Positions 36,163 through 44,799 are shown, counted from the stretch's first letter. The stretch: 64,000 nucleotides of DNA from Streptomyces caelestis (GCF_001279005.1 NZ_LGCN01000199.1:1-64000); one strand, 5' to 3'. Program-made: numbers and translations. The notes: generated by a model not told the origin, from the sequence alone.

Positions 36163-37536
36163 TCACAGCCGCTGCCACAGCGCCGGGGTGCCGGCGGGCG
36201 CCCACGCGCCCTGCGCCTGGTGGGTCTGCAGGCACTGGTAGCGCACGCCGTCACGGGTCACCGTGGCGCCCACCTCGTAGACCCGGCCCTCGGCCCACGC
36301 CTGCGCGCCGTCGTCCCGGCCACCCGGCGCGGTCCGCGCCGCGGCGGCGGTGGTCAGGGTGAGACCGAAGTCGCCGAGGATCGGGTTGACCGGCTGGTAG
36401 AACGTCGTACCTCCGGCGGTGCAGTCGCCGGACCCGCCGGAGGTGACGCCCTGGGCCTGGGCGCCCGCCACGAACGGCCCGCCGGAGTCGCCCGGTTCCG
36501 CGCACACCGTCGTCCTGGTCAGCCCGTCCACCGTGCCCTGCGCGTACCGGACGCTGGTGTCGTGCTGCTCGATGACTCCGCAGTGCCAGCCGGTGGTCGA
36601 GCCGGAACGGCACACCGACGCCCCGACGAGCGCCTGCGCCGAACCGGTGACCTGCACCTCCTGGCCCTCCTGCGCCTTGACGTCCGGCGTGGGCGTCCAC
36701 CGGTCGTCGGTGGCCACCCACGCCATGTCCTCGCCGGGGAACGTGGAGGCCTGGAAGACGCCCTGCGCGGTGCGGTCGTACCCGGTGGTGGTCGCGCCGG
36801 CCCCGCCGCAGTGACCGGCGGTGACGAACCCGCCCCGCCCGCCCTCGGTGACGGAGAAACCGACGGAGCAGCGCGCGGTGTTGTCGATGTAGAAGGCGTC
36901 GCCGCCGGTGATGTCCTGCAGCAGGCGCGGCCGGGCCGTCGTCATCCGGATGGCGACGTCCTCGCCCTCCAGTCCCGCGGCCCTGACGAAGGCGGCGCCG
37001 GCCTCCTGGCTGGTCGCCTGCACCACGATCCGGTTCTTCGGCACGTCGACGTACCAGACGGGCGTCTCGAGGGACCGGGTGCGCTCGGCCGCCGCGTCCA
37101 GTTTCGCCTTGTCCGCCTCCAGGCCGGCCAGCGTCCGCCGCACCACCTCGGCCGTGGCGCCCTGGGCCTCGATGGCCGGCACGTCCTCGGCGGCGGTGGT
37201 CGCGACCGTGAGCTCCTCGGACGTGGCGCCCTGCACCCAGGCGCCGGCGAACCGGTCGCCGAGCGCGTTGCGCAGCCGGCCCGCGCGGGTGCCCGCCTCG
37301 GCCTCGTTGACCAGCCGCTCGGAGGCCTGGGCCTCGTCCAGCCGCAGATCGCGCTGGAGGGCGGCGAGCAGGTGGGGCGACGGCCGGTCGGCGCCGAGGG
37401 TCTGGGCGGCGCCGGGCGCCGGCCCCGCCCCGGGCGCGGGGTCGGCCGCCGCGGCACAGGGGAGTCCGGCGAGGACGAGGGCGCCGAGCGCCGTGAACGC
37501 CGACCGGCGTGCGGCCCGGGCGTGTCTGAGGACCAT
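36163..37536 (-). CDS. sprC: Streptogrisin C-like secreted serine protease with chitin-binding module
   Basis: A 457-residue S1 family prepro-protease. A signal peptide (1-~31, ...LAGLPCAAAA) is followed by an alpha-lytic-type pro-domain (about 50-205) that folds the enzyme. The mature chymotrypsin-like domain begins near DITGGDAFYID. The triad is H242 (TAGHCG), D270 (GEDMAWV) and S351 (GDSGGPF). A C-terminal CBM5/12-like module (about 412-457, AQAWAEGRVYEVGATVTRDG...WQRL) binds chitin or cellulose. ATG 37536 follows AAGGAG. The architecture and length match streptogrisin C of S. griseus as I know it. Confidence 0.94.
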   Translation of the reverse strand: MVLRHARAARRSAFTALGALVLAGLPCAAAADPAPGAGPAPGAAQTLGADRPSPHLLAALQRDLRLDEAQASERLVNEAEAGTRAGRLRNALGDRFAGAWVQGATSEELTVATTAAEDVPAIEAQGATAEVVRRTLAGLEADKAKLDAAAERTRSLETPVWYVDVPKNRIVVQATSQEAGAAFVRAAGLEGEDVAIRMTTARPRLLQDITGGDAFYIDNTARCSVGFSVTEGGRGGFVTAGHCGGAGATTTGYDRTAQGVFQASTFPGEDMAWVATDDRWTPTPDVKAQEGQEVQVTGSAQALVGASVCRSGSTTGWHCGVIEQHDTSVRYAQGTVDGLTRTTVCAEPGDSGGPFVAGAQAQGVTSGGSGDCTAGGTTFYQPVNPILGDFGLTLTTAAAARTAPGGRDDGAQAWAEGRVYEVGATVTRDGVRYQCLQTHQAQGAWAPAGTPALWQRL

Positions 37537-37628
37537 GCGGTACGTCTCCTTCGGGCGGGGTGCGAAGCTGCGGAGGAGACTCAGTCCTTGCCCGTGGCAT
37601 CCGACACGATGTCAGGACACGCCGGGAT

Positions 37629-38235
37629 TACCGCGTTCGGGACACCTGTGGACGCCAAGTGCAGTACACGCGGACGACTCCGGGCACCCGGACGGGTCGG
37701 ACCGGTGTCGGACCGGGTGGACCCACCTCGGTGACGAAGGAGGCGGCCGTGGGCGCGACGACGCCCGGCTCGATGCGCGCATGGCCGCGCCGGCCGTCGT
37801 GGAACCTCAGGTGGGGATCGGCCCGCAGGCAGGTGTCCCAGGGGGCCGGGTGCTCCGCGCCGTCGCGACCGCCGGCGACGGAGGTGCAGGTCGGCTCCGT
37901 GCCCAGGACGGCGGAGCCGGGGTCGTCGAAGTCGTCCTTGATGCCGAAGGCGTACGCGACGCGGACGTCGCAGGTGAGGACCAGCCCAGTCGGCGACGCC
38001 GGCCGCCTTCGCGCCCGCGGCCGGACGGCCGCGAGCGGCGCGGTAGCCGTCCCGGGCGTCCATGGAGCCCTTCGCCTCGGCGTTCGGGGCCGGCCCGCGC
38101 GGCGAGAAGCACATCTGCCGGCGCATCACGTTCCACAGCGCCGTCGACGTGCCCCCCGTCGAGCGGCCGGCGCTCCTGGGCGTCCCCGGTGAGGGTGCGC
38201 GCCGGGCCGTCCGGTTCGGGACCGGGAACGTGCGG
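37629..38235 (-). pseudogene. phoD alkaline phosphatase remnant
   Basis: Minus-strand frames spell the C-terminal third of PhoD. PDGPARTLTGDAQERRPLDG lies in one frame (about 38215-38155). After a shift the match is STALWNVMRRQMCFSPRG and GSMDARDGYRAARGR, and after another shift at ~37985 it is LVLTCDVRVAYAFGIKDDFD, TEPTCTSVAGGRDGAEHPA and ADPHLRFHDGRRGHARI. Read as ASFVTEVGPPGP it continues into an aberrant tail ending at TAA 37629. The family VLTGDVH metal motif is now VLTCDVR. The N-terminal two thirds, signal peptide and start are absent. Confidence 0.85.
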
Positions 38236-38471
38236 GGTGGCGCCGTAGGCCCGGCCGGCGGCGGCGCGGCCGGGCGAGCGCGGCCGCGCCCCGGGCGCGT
38301 GCGCGGCGACCCGGGCCACGGGACACGGAGCCTGCACGCCAAGCAGACGAAATGCGCGAAGGGCACGGGCCGTGCGGGGCGTTCACCCGGGAGGCGGTAC
38401 ACGGACCCGGCCCGGAGCGGAGAGAAGCGCCGCCGGTACGGCCGACGGCGCTGGAACGGTGGAGCGGTGGG

Positions 38472-39233
38472 TCAGGCGGTCGCCGCTCCCGTGCCAGCGC
38501 CCGCGCGGTCGCGGACCGGCAGGTGGTAGACGTGGAAGGCGCGGCCGATGACCGGCTGGGCCACGTTGCGCACCTTCACGCCGCCCGTCGTCATGCCGTG
38601 CTCGCTGCCGGCGTGCGCGTGCCCGTGCACGGCGAGATCGGCGCCGGCCGTGTCGATCGCCTCGGCCAGCAGGTAGCTGCCCAGGAACGGATAGATCTCC
38701 AGCGGCTCCCCGGCCAGGGTCTCCGGCACGGGGGAGTAGTGGGTGAGGGCGATCCGGGCGTCGCAGCCCTCCCGGTCCAGCTTCTCCAGCGAGGCCCGCA
38801 GGCCGTCGGCGCACCGGCGGGAGACCCGGACGAACTCCTTCATCACCGGCTCGCCGAACTCCCCGGCGCTCGCCCCGACGAACCCGCCGCCGAACCCCTT
38901 GGTGCCGGCCACCCCGACGCGCGCGCCGCCGGCCCGTACCACCGCCGACTCACCTTCCAGGACATGGGCGCCGGCGTCCCGCAGGACGGCCGTGACCTCG
39001 TCCTGCCGGTCGTCGTGGTGGTCGTGGTTGCCGAGCACGGCGACCACGGGGACGCCCAGGCCCCGGATCTCGTCGGCCACCACGCGGGCCTCCTCGACGG
39101 TGCCGTGCCGGGTGAGGTCCCCGGCCAGCAGCAGCAGGTCGGCGCAGTCGGGCAGGGTGTCGAACGCGGGGCGCAGGGTGCCCCGGGTGTCGGGCCCCAT
39201 GTGGATGTCGCCGACGGCGGCGATCCGGATCAT
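38472..39233 (-). CDS. Metallophosphoesterase
   Basis: A 253-residue calcineurin-like phosphoesterase. The metal motifs are IAAVGDIHMGPD (D-x-H), LLAGDLTRHG (GD), VAVLGNHDHHDD (GNHD), and a late TH and GHAH pair (ALTHYSPVP, VHGHAHAGS). Substrate is unknown. It overlaps the BON gene stop by 4 bases (ATGA) and is the last of a three-gene operon (NTase-BON-MPE). No signal peptide is present, so it is cytoplasmic. Length is close to the short phosphodiesterases of this fold. Start ATG 39233. Confidence 0.92.
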   Translation of the reverse strand: MIRIAAVGDIHMGPDTRGTLRPAFDTLPDCADLLLLAGDLTRHGTVEEARVVADEIRGLGVPVVAVLGNHDHHDDRQDEVTAVLRDAGAHVLEGESAVVRAGGARVGVAGTKGFGGGFVGASAGEFGEPVMKEFVRVSRRCADGLRASLEKLDREGCDARIALTHYSPVPETLAGEPLEIYPFLGSYLLAEAIDTAGADLAVHGHAHAGSEHGMTTGGVKVRNVAQPVIGRAFHVYHLPVRDRAGAGTGAATA

Positions 39234-39517
39234 GACAGTTCCTCCGCGTGGTCGGGCGACGCGGTCTCGCTGACCACGATGTCGCAGTGCACCTCGAGTC
39301 CGGTGAGCTCCTCGCGCACCGTGCCGAGGACCTCCTCGCGGCAGTGGGCCGAGGGGACGGTCCCGGTGACCAGTACGGCCCCGCCGCGGACCTCGACCCG
39401 CACGCCGAGTTCGCCGAGTTCGCCGGAGGCGAGACGGTCCTGGAGGTGGGCGATGCGGTACTCCGGGCTCGCCGCCGCCGGTGCGCCGCCCGCCGGTCCG
39501 GCGTCGTGGGTGTTCAT
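39230..39517 (-). CDS. BON domain protein
   Basis: A 95-residue protein with one BON domain (about 18-88: PEYRIAHLQDRLASGELGELGVRVEVRGGAVLVTGTVPS...). BON domains bind phospholipids or small molecules. It has no signal peptide, unlike the OsmY type, so it is cytoplasmic or peripheral. ATG 39517 follows GGAAGGAA. It sits 21 bases after the nucleotidyltransferase gene and overlaps the metallophosphoesterase start by 4 bases. This operon is likely stress induced (SigB-type promoter at 40308). Confidence 0.85.
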   Translation of the reverse strand: MNTHDAGPAGGAPAAASPEYRIAHLQDRLASGELGELGVRVEVRGGAVLVTGTVPSAHCREEVLGTVREELTGLEVHCDIVVSETASPDHAEELS

Positions 39518-39538
39518 GGGCGTTCCTTCCGCGGACGT

Positions 39539-40228
39539 TCAGATGACGTTCAGGCGTTCCAGGAGGAAGAAGAAGGCGGCCGGCATGGGCTCGTCCCCGC
39601 AGTCGCGCCGCACCCGCTCCCAGTCGACCTTCTCGCGCAGGGCGCGGGCGATGGGCAGGACGGCCCCGAAGTCGCAGTGGTGCTCCGAGAAGGCGGCCAG
39701 CAGGCCGGTCAGCAGGTCGGTGGGAGCCAGGACCGGCATGCGCACCGACTCCACCGGCAGTTCCGGCGCCCGCCGGAGCATCTCGGTGGAGACGGGCCGG
39801 TGCGCCAGTTCGAAGATGAGGTCGACGTCCTGGCCGAAGCAGGTGGCCTTGATCAGCCAGTCCTCGGGCGGGGTGTACACCGTCAGCCCGGCCTCGCGGA
39901 GCGTGGCGGCCACCGGCTCGGCGTCCTCGGGCCGGACGCAGAAGTCGACGTCGTGCTGGAGGTTCCCGCTGCCGCCGTGGGCGTGGACGGCGACGCTGCC
40001 GGCCAGCGCGAACGGGTGCCCGCCCCGCTTGAGCACCGCGCCGACCTGCTTGGCCGCCTCCAGGATCGCCTGATTGCGGTCGCGGGGCAGCTCCGGGTCG
40101 TCCTCCTGGCCGCGTGCGCCGCTTCGCACGGTGTGCGCCGGCACCGGTCCCGGGAGGTCCGTGGCCAGACGGAGCTCCCGGGGCCCCGAGGGCCGGGCGA
40201 GTGTGGCGTCCTCGCCGTTCTCCGTCAT
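39539..40228 (-). CDS. Nucleotidyltransferase-fold protein
   Basis: A 229-residue protein with a MNT/NTP-transferase-like core: FALAGSVAVHAHGG (the GS loop) and LQHDVDFCVRPEDAE (the D-x-D metal motif). The C-terminal part VDLIFELAHRPVSTEML and LAPTDLLTGLLAAFSEHHCDFG fits an uncharacterised minimal nucleotidyltransferase. The N-terminal 50 residues look unstructured. ATG 40228 follows AAGGGAG. It is the first gene of the operon with BON and metallophosphoesterase, under a SigB-type promoter. Target (RNA, protein or antibiotic) is unknown. Confidence 0.8.
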   Translation of the reverse strand: MTENGEDATLARPSGPRELRLATDLPGPVPAHTVRSGARGQEDDPELPRDRNQAILEAAKQVGAVLKRGGHPFALAGSVAVHAHGGSGNLQHDVDFCVRPEDAEPVAATLREAGLTVYTPPEDWLIKATCFGQDVDLIFELAHRPVSTEMLRRAPELPVESVRMPVLAPTDLLTGLLAAFSEHHCDFGAVLPIARALREKVDWERVRRDCGDEPMPAAFFFLLERLNVI

Positions 40229-40283
40229 GACCACTCCCTTCGCGGACCGGACGGTCCGCACGGCCGTCGTGTGCCCGCATCTA

Positions 40284-40308
40284 GTACCCGGTGTGCCCGT
40301 TCCGACAC
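40284..40308 (-). promoter_or_regulatory. SigB-type promoter for NTase-BON-MPE operon
   Basis: Read on the minus strand, GTGT (40308-40305), 15 bases, then GGGTAC (40289-40284) matches the Streptomyces SigB consensus. The expected start is about 50 bases before the nucleotidyltransferase ATG, an ideal position. Confidence 0.5.
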
Positions 40309-40539
40309 GGGCGCGGGCGAAAGGCGGGCCCCCGGGAGGCGGCGACCGCCCGGGCGGCCGCCTCCCGTGCGCGGGCCCCGCCCGCCCGGTGGTCCGTCCC
40401 GCCCCGGCGGATTCGCCTCGGTGCCGCCAGACTGGAAGTGCAGGGCGGTCCCGGAAACCGACCGGGCCCCGCCGACGCAGGCGGGCGCGGGCGCGCCCGG
40501 CGCCGAGCCCGCCGCCGAGCGAGAAGGGTGAGGATCGGC
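40309..40539. other. Divergent gap with strong hairpin
   Basis: The rest of the 311-base divergent gap has no gene. GGGAGGCGGC (40334-40343) pairs perfectly with GCCGCCTCCC (40357-40366). It may insulate the two transcription units. The alcohol dehydrogenase promoter must lie between it and 40540 but no clear hexamers show. Confidence 0.35.
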
Positions 40540-41613
40540 ATGAAGGGCTACGTCTTCCACGGTCCTGGGCAGTCCGCCTGGGAGGAGGTCCCCGACCCGG
40601 CCGTCGAGGAACCCGGCGACGCCATCGTGCGCGTCGACGCCGTCACCATCTGCGGCACGGACCTGCACATCCTCAAGGGCGACGTGCCCGAGGTCCGCCC
40701 GGGCACCGTCCTGGGCCACGAGGCGGTCGGCGAGGTCGTCGAGACCGGCGGCGACGTCCGCACCGTGCGCCCCGGGGACCGCGTCCTGGTCTCCTGCATC
40801 TCCGCCTGCGGGCGCTGCGGTTACTGCCGCGAGGGCGTGTACGGCCAGTGCCGGGGCGGCGGGGGCTGGATCCTCGGCCACCTCGTCGACGGCACCCAGG
40901 CCGAATACGTGCGCGTCCCGTACGCCGACCTGTCGGTGTACCCGCTGCCCGGCGCGGTCGCGAACGAGGACGCCGTGCTGCTGGCCGACATCTTCCCCAC
41001 CGCCTACGAGGTGGGCGTGCTCAACGGGCGGGTGCGTCCCGGCGACACGGTCGTCGTGGTCGGCGCCGGGCCCGTCGGGCTCGCCGCGATCGCCACCGCC
41101 CGGCTGTTCGGCCCCGAACGCGTCGTCGCCGTGGACGTGGCGGCCTCCCGGCTGCAGGCCGCGAAGGAGTTCGGGGCCGAGGCCGTCGCCGACGCCGGTG
41201 AGGGCCCCGAGCAGCTGATCGCGGACCTCACCGGCGGGCTCGGCGCGGACGTGGTCATCGAGGCGGTGGGCGTCCCGGAGACCTTCGAGCTGTGCGCCCG
41301 CGTGGTGCGGCCCGGAGGGCACCTGGCCAACGTCGGCGTGCACGGCGCCCCCGCCACGCTGCACCTCGAGGACCTGTGGATCAAGAACGTCACCATCACC
41401 ACCGGACTGGTCGACACCCGCTCCACCCCCACCCTGCTGCGGATGGCGGCCGCCGGCCGGCTGCCCACCCGCCGGCTGGTCACCCACACGTTCCCGCTCG
41501 ACCACATGCAGGAGGCCTACGACGTCTTCGGCAACGCCGCCGAGACCGGGGCGCTCAAGGTCGTCCTCGGTGTTCCGCAGCACGAGGTGGTGCCCGTGCA
41601 CCCGACGGTCTGA
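40540..41613 (+). CDS. Zinc-dependent alcohol dehydrogenase family protein
   Basis: A 357-residue medium-chain dehydrogenase. Catalytic zinc ligands are C38 (TICGTD), H60 and E61 (LGHE). The structural zinc set is C90, C93, C96 and C104. The Rossmann loop is VVGAGPVGLAAI followed by VDVAASRLQAAKEFGAE. Homologues with the ADVVIEAVGVPETFE and the HTFPLDHMQEAYDVF tail oxidise alcohols with NAD+. In S. coelicolor similar genes sit with universal-stress and DosR/OsdR-type genes. ATG 40540 has AGAAGG/GAGGA upstream. The next gene also appears dormancy related. Confidence 0.93.
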   Translation: MKGYVFHGPGQSAWEEVPDPAVEEPGDAIVRVDAVTICGTDLHILKGDVPEVRPGTVLGHEAVGEVVETGGDVRTVRPGDRVLVSCISACGRCGYCREGVYGQCRGGGGWILGHLVDGTQAEYVRVPYADLSVYPLPGAVANEDAVLLADIFPTAYEVGVLNGRVRPGDTVVVVGAGPVGLAAIATARLFGPERVVAVDVAASRLQAAKEFGAEAVADAGEGPEQLIADLTGGLGADVVIEAVGVPETFELCARVVRPGGHLANVGVHGAPATLHLEDLWIKNVTITTGLVDTRSTPTLLRMAAAGRLPTRRLVTHTFPLDHMQEAYDVFGNAAETGALKVVLGVPQHEVVPVHPTV

Positions 41614-41631
41614 CGGGCGCGCCGGCGGATC

Positions 41632-41645
41632 GGGCCGTTCGGCCC
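41632..41645. promoter_or_regulatory. OsdR/DosR-like palindrome
   Basis: GGGCCGTTCGGCCC (41632-41645) is a perfect 6+6 palindrome with a TT centre, 75 bases before the Rv1733c-like gene. It has the GGnCC...GGnCC layout of DosR/OsdR response-regulator boxes. The target gene family belongs to the DosR regulon in M. tuberculosis, which supports the call. Confidence 0.5.
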
Positions 41646-41719
41646 ATGCGGGAGCGGGGCGGCCGGGTCCACCCTGGAGTGAGGCGCCGTTCGTCACCTG
41701 TGCGAGGAGGTGACCTCCG

Positions 41720-42316
41720 ATGGCGAGGACGCAGGGTACGAGGCCCCGGAGGGTGCGGCTGTGGCGGTGGCGGAGGAACCCGCTGCGCCGCCGCAGCGAT
41801 CTGGTCGAGGCCTGGCTGGTGCTCGCCGCACTCGTCCTCGCCCTGCTGCTCGGGGTGTTCTCCGGCCTGACGGCGGCCGCGGCCGTGGACGGGTCGCTCG
41901 CCGAGCGCCGGGAGCGGACCACCCCCGTCACCGCCGTACTGGCCGAGGACGCGGCCGGGCTGTCCGCGCCGGTGACGGAGAACGGGGACGGCGGCGTATG
42001 GGCCAGGGTGCGGTGGACCGCTTCCGACGGCACCGACCGCACGGGCCGGGCGGAGGTCGACCCGGGGAGCCGGGCGGGCACAAAGGTCACCGTGTGGACG
42101 GATCCCGCGGGCCGGCTGGTCTCCGCACCGCCCGAGGGCGCGGAAGCGCGGTTCCAGAGCGTCATGGCCGGCACCACGGTCGCCGTCGCCTCCGGAGGAC
42201 TGGTCCTGCTCGGCGGCCGGCTGGTCCGCGCCCGGCTGCACCTGCGGCGCCTGGCCGAGTGGGAGGAGGAGTGGCGCCGGGTCGAGCCGTCGTGGCGCAG
42301 GCGCATGACGGGCTGA
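41720..42316 (+). CDS. Rv1733c-like membrane protein
   Basis: A 198-residue actinobacterial membrane protein. The start RRVRLWRWRRNPLRRRSDLVEAW is the family signature. One span (about 29-57, LVLAALVLALLLGVFSGLTAA) and another (about 150-172, TTVAVASGGLVLLGGRLV) flank a beta-rich extracytoplasmic loop with WARVRWTASDGTDRTG and VWTDPAGRLVSAPP. In M. tuberculosis Rv1733c is a DosR dormancy antigen of unknown function. ATG 41720 has GGAGGTGA upstream. It follows the Zn-dehydrogenase and a DosR-like palindrome. Confidence 0.88.
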   Translation: MARTQGTRPRRVRLWRWRRNPLRRRSDLVEAWLVLAALVLALLLGVFSGLTAAAAVDGSLAERRERTTPVTAVLAEDAAGLSAPVTENGDGGVWARVRWTASDGTDRTGRAEVDPGSRAGTKVTVWTDPAGRLVSAPPEGAEARFQSVMAGTTVAVASGGLVLLGGRLVRARLHLRRLAEWEEEWRRVEPSWRRRMTG

Positions 42317-42355
42317 GGCGGGGCGCCGTGGCGACCGGGCCTCCAGCGACCTGCT

Positions 42356-42403
42356 CAATTGCAAAATTTAGCAATTGGCTACATGCTGTTCTCGCCATAC
42401 AGT
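42356..42403 (+). promoter_or_regulatory. AT-rich operator overlapping the sulP promoter
   Basis: CAATTGC (42356-42362) and GCAATTG (42371-42377) are perfect inverted arms around 8 A/T bases, strikingly AT-rich for this genome. The right arm overlaps a -35 TTGGCT (42375-42380); a 17-base spacer and -10 TACAGT (42398-42403) follow. A TTGCTAA half-site also precedes the arsR gene (44693-44699). The arrangement is that of an ArsR/SmtB repressor site. Confidence 0.6.
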
Positions 42404-42424
42404 CGTCGCCGAAGTCGAGGGCCC

Positions 42425-44161
42425 GTGTCCGTACCGCTGCCGCAGGCCCGAGTCCGAGTCCGGTCCCGGCTCGCCTCGCTGCTGCCCACCCGTGCCGATC
42501 TGGACCGGGCACGGCGCAGCCCCCGCCGGGACCTGCTCGCCGGCCTGACCGTCGCGGTCGTCGCGCTGCCGCTCGCGCTCGGTTTCGGCGTCTCCTCCGG
42601 GCTCGGCGCCGAGGCGGGGCTGGCCACCGCCGTGGTCGCCGGGGCCCTGGCCGCCGTGTTCGGCGGCTCCGACCTCCAGGTCTCCGGGCCGACCGGGGCG
42701 ATGACCGTGGTCCTGGTGCCCATCGTCGCCGACCACGGACCGGCGGGCGTGCTCACCGTGGGTCTGATGGCGGGCGCGATCCTGGTCGCGCTGGCGCTGC
42801 TGCGGGCCGGGGGAAGCATGCGGTACGTGCCCGCGCCGGTGGTGGAGGGCTTCACGCTCGGCATCGCGTGCGTGATCGGACTCCAGCAGATCCCGAACGC
42901 CCTCGGCGTGCCCGTGCCCGAGGGGGAGCGGGTCCTGGTGGTGGCCTGGCGGGCGTACCAGGAGTTCGTCCGCGCCCCCAACTGGACGGCCTTGGCGCTG
43001 GCGCTCGCGGTGGCGGGCACGATGCTGCTCGGAGCGCGCTGGAAACCGGCCGTCCCCTTCTCCGTCCTGGCGGTGGTCGCGGCCACCGTCGTGGCCCGGA
43101 CGGCCGGCCTGGACGCGGCGCGTCCGATCGGCGACCTGCCCTCGGGCCTGCCCGCCCCCTCCCTCTCCTTCGTCGACACCGGCGCCCTGGGCGGCCTGCT
43201 CGCGCCCGCCCTGGCGGTGGCGGCACTGGCCGCCCTGGAGTCGCTGCTGTCCGCCTCCGTCGCCGACGGCATGACCGTCGGGCAGCGGCACGACCCCGAC
43301 CGGGAACTGTTCGGCCAGGGCCTCGCCAACATCGCCGCCCCGCTGTTCGGCGGCGTCCCCGCGACCGGCGCCATCGCCCGCACCGCCGTCAACGTCCGTA
43401 CCGGCGCCGCCTCCCGGCTGGCCTCGCTCACGCACGCCGTCGTCCTCGCCGTGATCGTCTTCGCGGCCGCCCCGCTGGTGTCGCGGATCCCGCTCGCCGC
43501 CCTCGCCGGCGTGCTGCTGGCGACCGCGGTCCGCATGGTCGAGGTCGGCTCACTGCGCGCGATGGCCCGCGCCACCCGCTCCGACGCGCTGATCCTCGTC
43601 CTGACCGCCGTCGCCACGCTCGTGCTCGACCTCGTCCAGGCGGTGATCATCGGTCTGGTCGTCGCCGGCGTCCTCGCGCTGCGCGCCGTCGCCCGGCAGG
43701 CCCGGCTCGCCCCGCTGCCGCTCGACCGGGGCGACCACACGGACGAGGAGCACGAACTGACGGCCGAGCACATCGTCGCCTACCGCCTCGACGGCCCCCT
43801 GTTCTTCGCCGCCGCCCACCGCTTCCTGCTGGAGCTGACCGAACTCGCCGACGTACGCGTGGTCATCCTGCGGATGTCCCACGTGAGCGTCGTCGACGCC
43901 ACCGGGGCCCTGGTCCTCAAGGACGCGGTGACGAAACTGGGACGGCGCGGCATCGTCGTCATGGCGTCCGGGGTCCGCCCGGCACACCGCCGGGCCCTCG
44001 ACGCCGTGGGCGCCCTGGAGCTGCTGCGGCACGAGGGCCGGGAGTACGCCACGACCCCCGAGGCGATCCGCGCCGCCCGCGACCACCTGGAACGCGACGG
44101 CGTCCTGCGGGCGGCGAAGCCCCCGGTCGCGGTGCCCGCACCCACCCGGGAGGCGCCGTGA
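42425..44161 (+). CDS. SulP family anion transporter with STAS domain
   Basis: A 578-residue inner-membrane SulP transporter (sulfate, bicarbonate or other anions). DLLAGLTVAVVALPLALGFGVSSG starts the transport core, with VFGGSDLQVSGPTGAMTVVLVPIV, the conserved DGMTVGQRHDPDRELFGQGLANIAAPLFGGVPATGAIARTAVN run and about 11-12 spans. The STAS domain (about 455-560) has HIVAYRLDGPLFFAAAHRFL and VVILRMSHVSVVDATGALVL. Start GTG 42425 follows GAGGG and lies just downstream of the -10 element. A TTG at 42359 would place the promoter inside the gene. HATPase and ArsR genes follow. Confidence 0.93.
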   Translation: MSVPLPQARVRVRSRLASLLPTRADLDRARRSPRRDLLAGLTVAVVALPLALGFGVSSGLGAEAGLATAVVAGALAAVFGGSDLQVSGPTGAMTVVLVPIVADHGPAGVLTVGLMAGAILVALALLRAGGSMRYVPAPVVEGFTLGIACVIGLQQIPNALGVPVPEGERVLVVAWRAYQEFVRAPNWTALALALAVAGTMLLGARWKPAVPFSVLAVVAATVVARTAGLDAARPIGDLPSGLPAPSLSFVDTGALGGLLAPALAVAALAALESLLSASVADGMTVGQRHDPDRELFGQGLANIAAPLFGGVPATGAIARTAVNVRTGAASRLASLTHAVVLAVIVFAAAPLVSRIPLAALAGVLLATAVRMVEVGSLRAMARATRSDALILVLTAVATLVLDLVQAVIIGLVVAGVLALRAVARQARLAPLPLDRGDHTDEEHELTAEHIVAYRLDGPLFFAAAHRFLLELTELADVRVVILRMSHVSVVDATGALVLKDAVTKLGRRGIVVMASGVRPAHRRALDAVGALELLRHEGREYATTPEAIRAARDHLERDGVLRAAKPPVAVPAPTREAP

Positions 44162-44228
44162 CCCGCACCCACCCCCTCTCCCGGGCTCCGCGCACCACGC
44201 GGAGCGGACCGTGCCTTTCGGAGCGCCG

Positions 44229-44651
44229 ATGACATCCGCACTGAGCGCACTGCCCCACCGCCACGTGCTCACCCTGCCCACCGGGCCCGGCGCCGTGCGC
44301 CTGGCCCGCGAAACGGCCGAACGGGCCCTGGCGGAGTGGGGCATCGGCGAGCGCCACCCCGCGGTGGGCCCGGCGCTGCTGATCCTGAGCGAACTGGTGG
44401 CCAACAGCGTCCGGCACGCGGCCGAGGTCTCCCCGCGCACGACGGTGGTCTACGCGGCGAGCCCCGACTGCCTGGTGTTCGCCGTGCACGACCGCCACCC
44501 TCACCGGCCGCGGCTGTCCGGGCCGGACGGCGCCGGACCGGGCGGCCTGGCCACGGTCGTCGAACTGACCCACGGGCTGGGCGGCACCGCCGTGGTCCGG
44601 GGCGACGCCGACGGCCGCGGGAAGAGCGTCTGGATCACGCTCCCCCTGTGA
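44229..44651 (+). CDS. RsbW-like ATP-binding (HATPase) protein
   Basis: A 140-residue serine-kinase/anti-sigma-type HATPase. The N-box is ILSELVANSVRHA, followed by VFAVHDRHPHRP (G1-like, DxxxxP) and GPGGLATVVELTHGLGG, then GRGKSVWITLPL. Such stand-alone HATPases bind ATP and sigma or anti-sigma partners. ATG 44229 has CGGAG 8 bases upstream. It lies between sulP and arsR, 67 bases after sulP, and may be part of the same operon. A specific partner cannot be named. Confidence 0.88.
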   Translation: MTSALSALPHRHVLTLPTGPGAVRLARETAERALAEWGIGERHPAVGPALLILSELVANSVRHAAEVSPRTTVVYAASPDCLVFAVHDRHPHRPRLSGPDGAGPGGLATVVELTHGLGGTAVVRGDADGRGKSVWITLPL

Positions 44652-44799
44652 GCCCACGGGGCCCGGCCGCCGGACGGCGGGGATGTACCGAGTTGCTAAT
44701 GTCGGAAAGCGTCGATGCCGACGCCGACGAACAGACGAGGCGATGGACCGAGGACCGGCCGTGCGGGCCGTGCTGCCGCGCCGGAAAGGGGACGGCACG

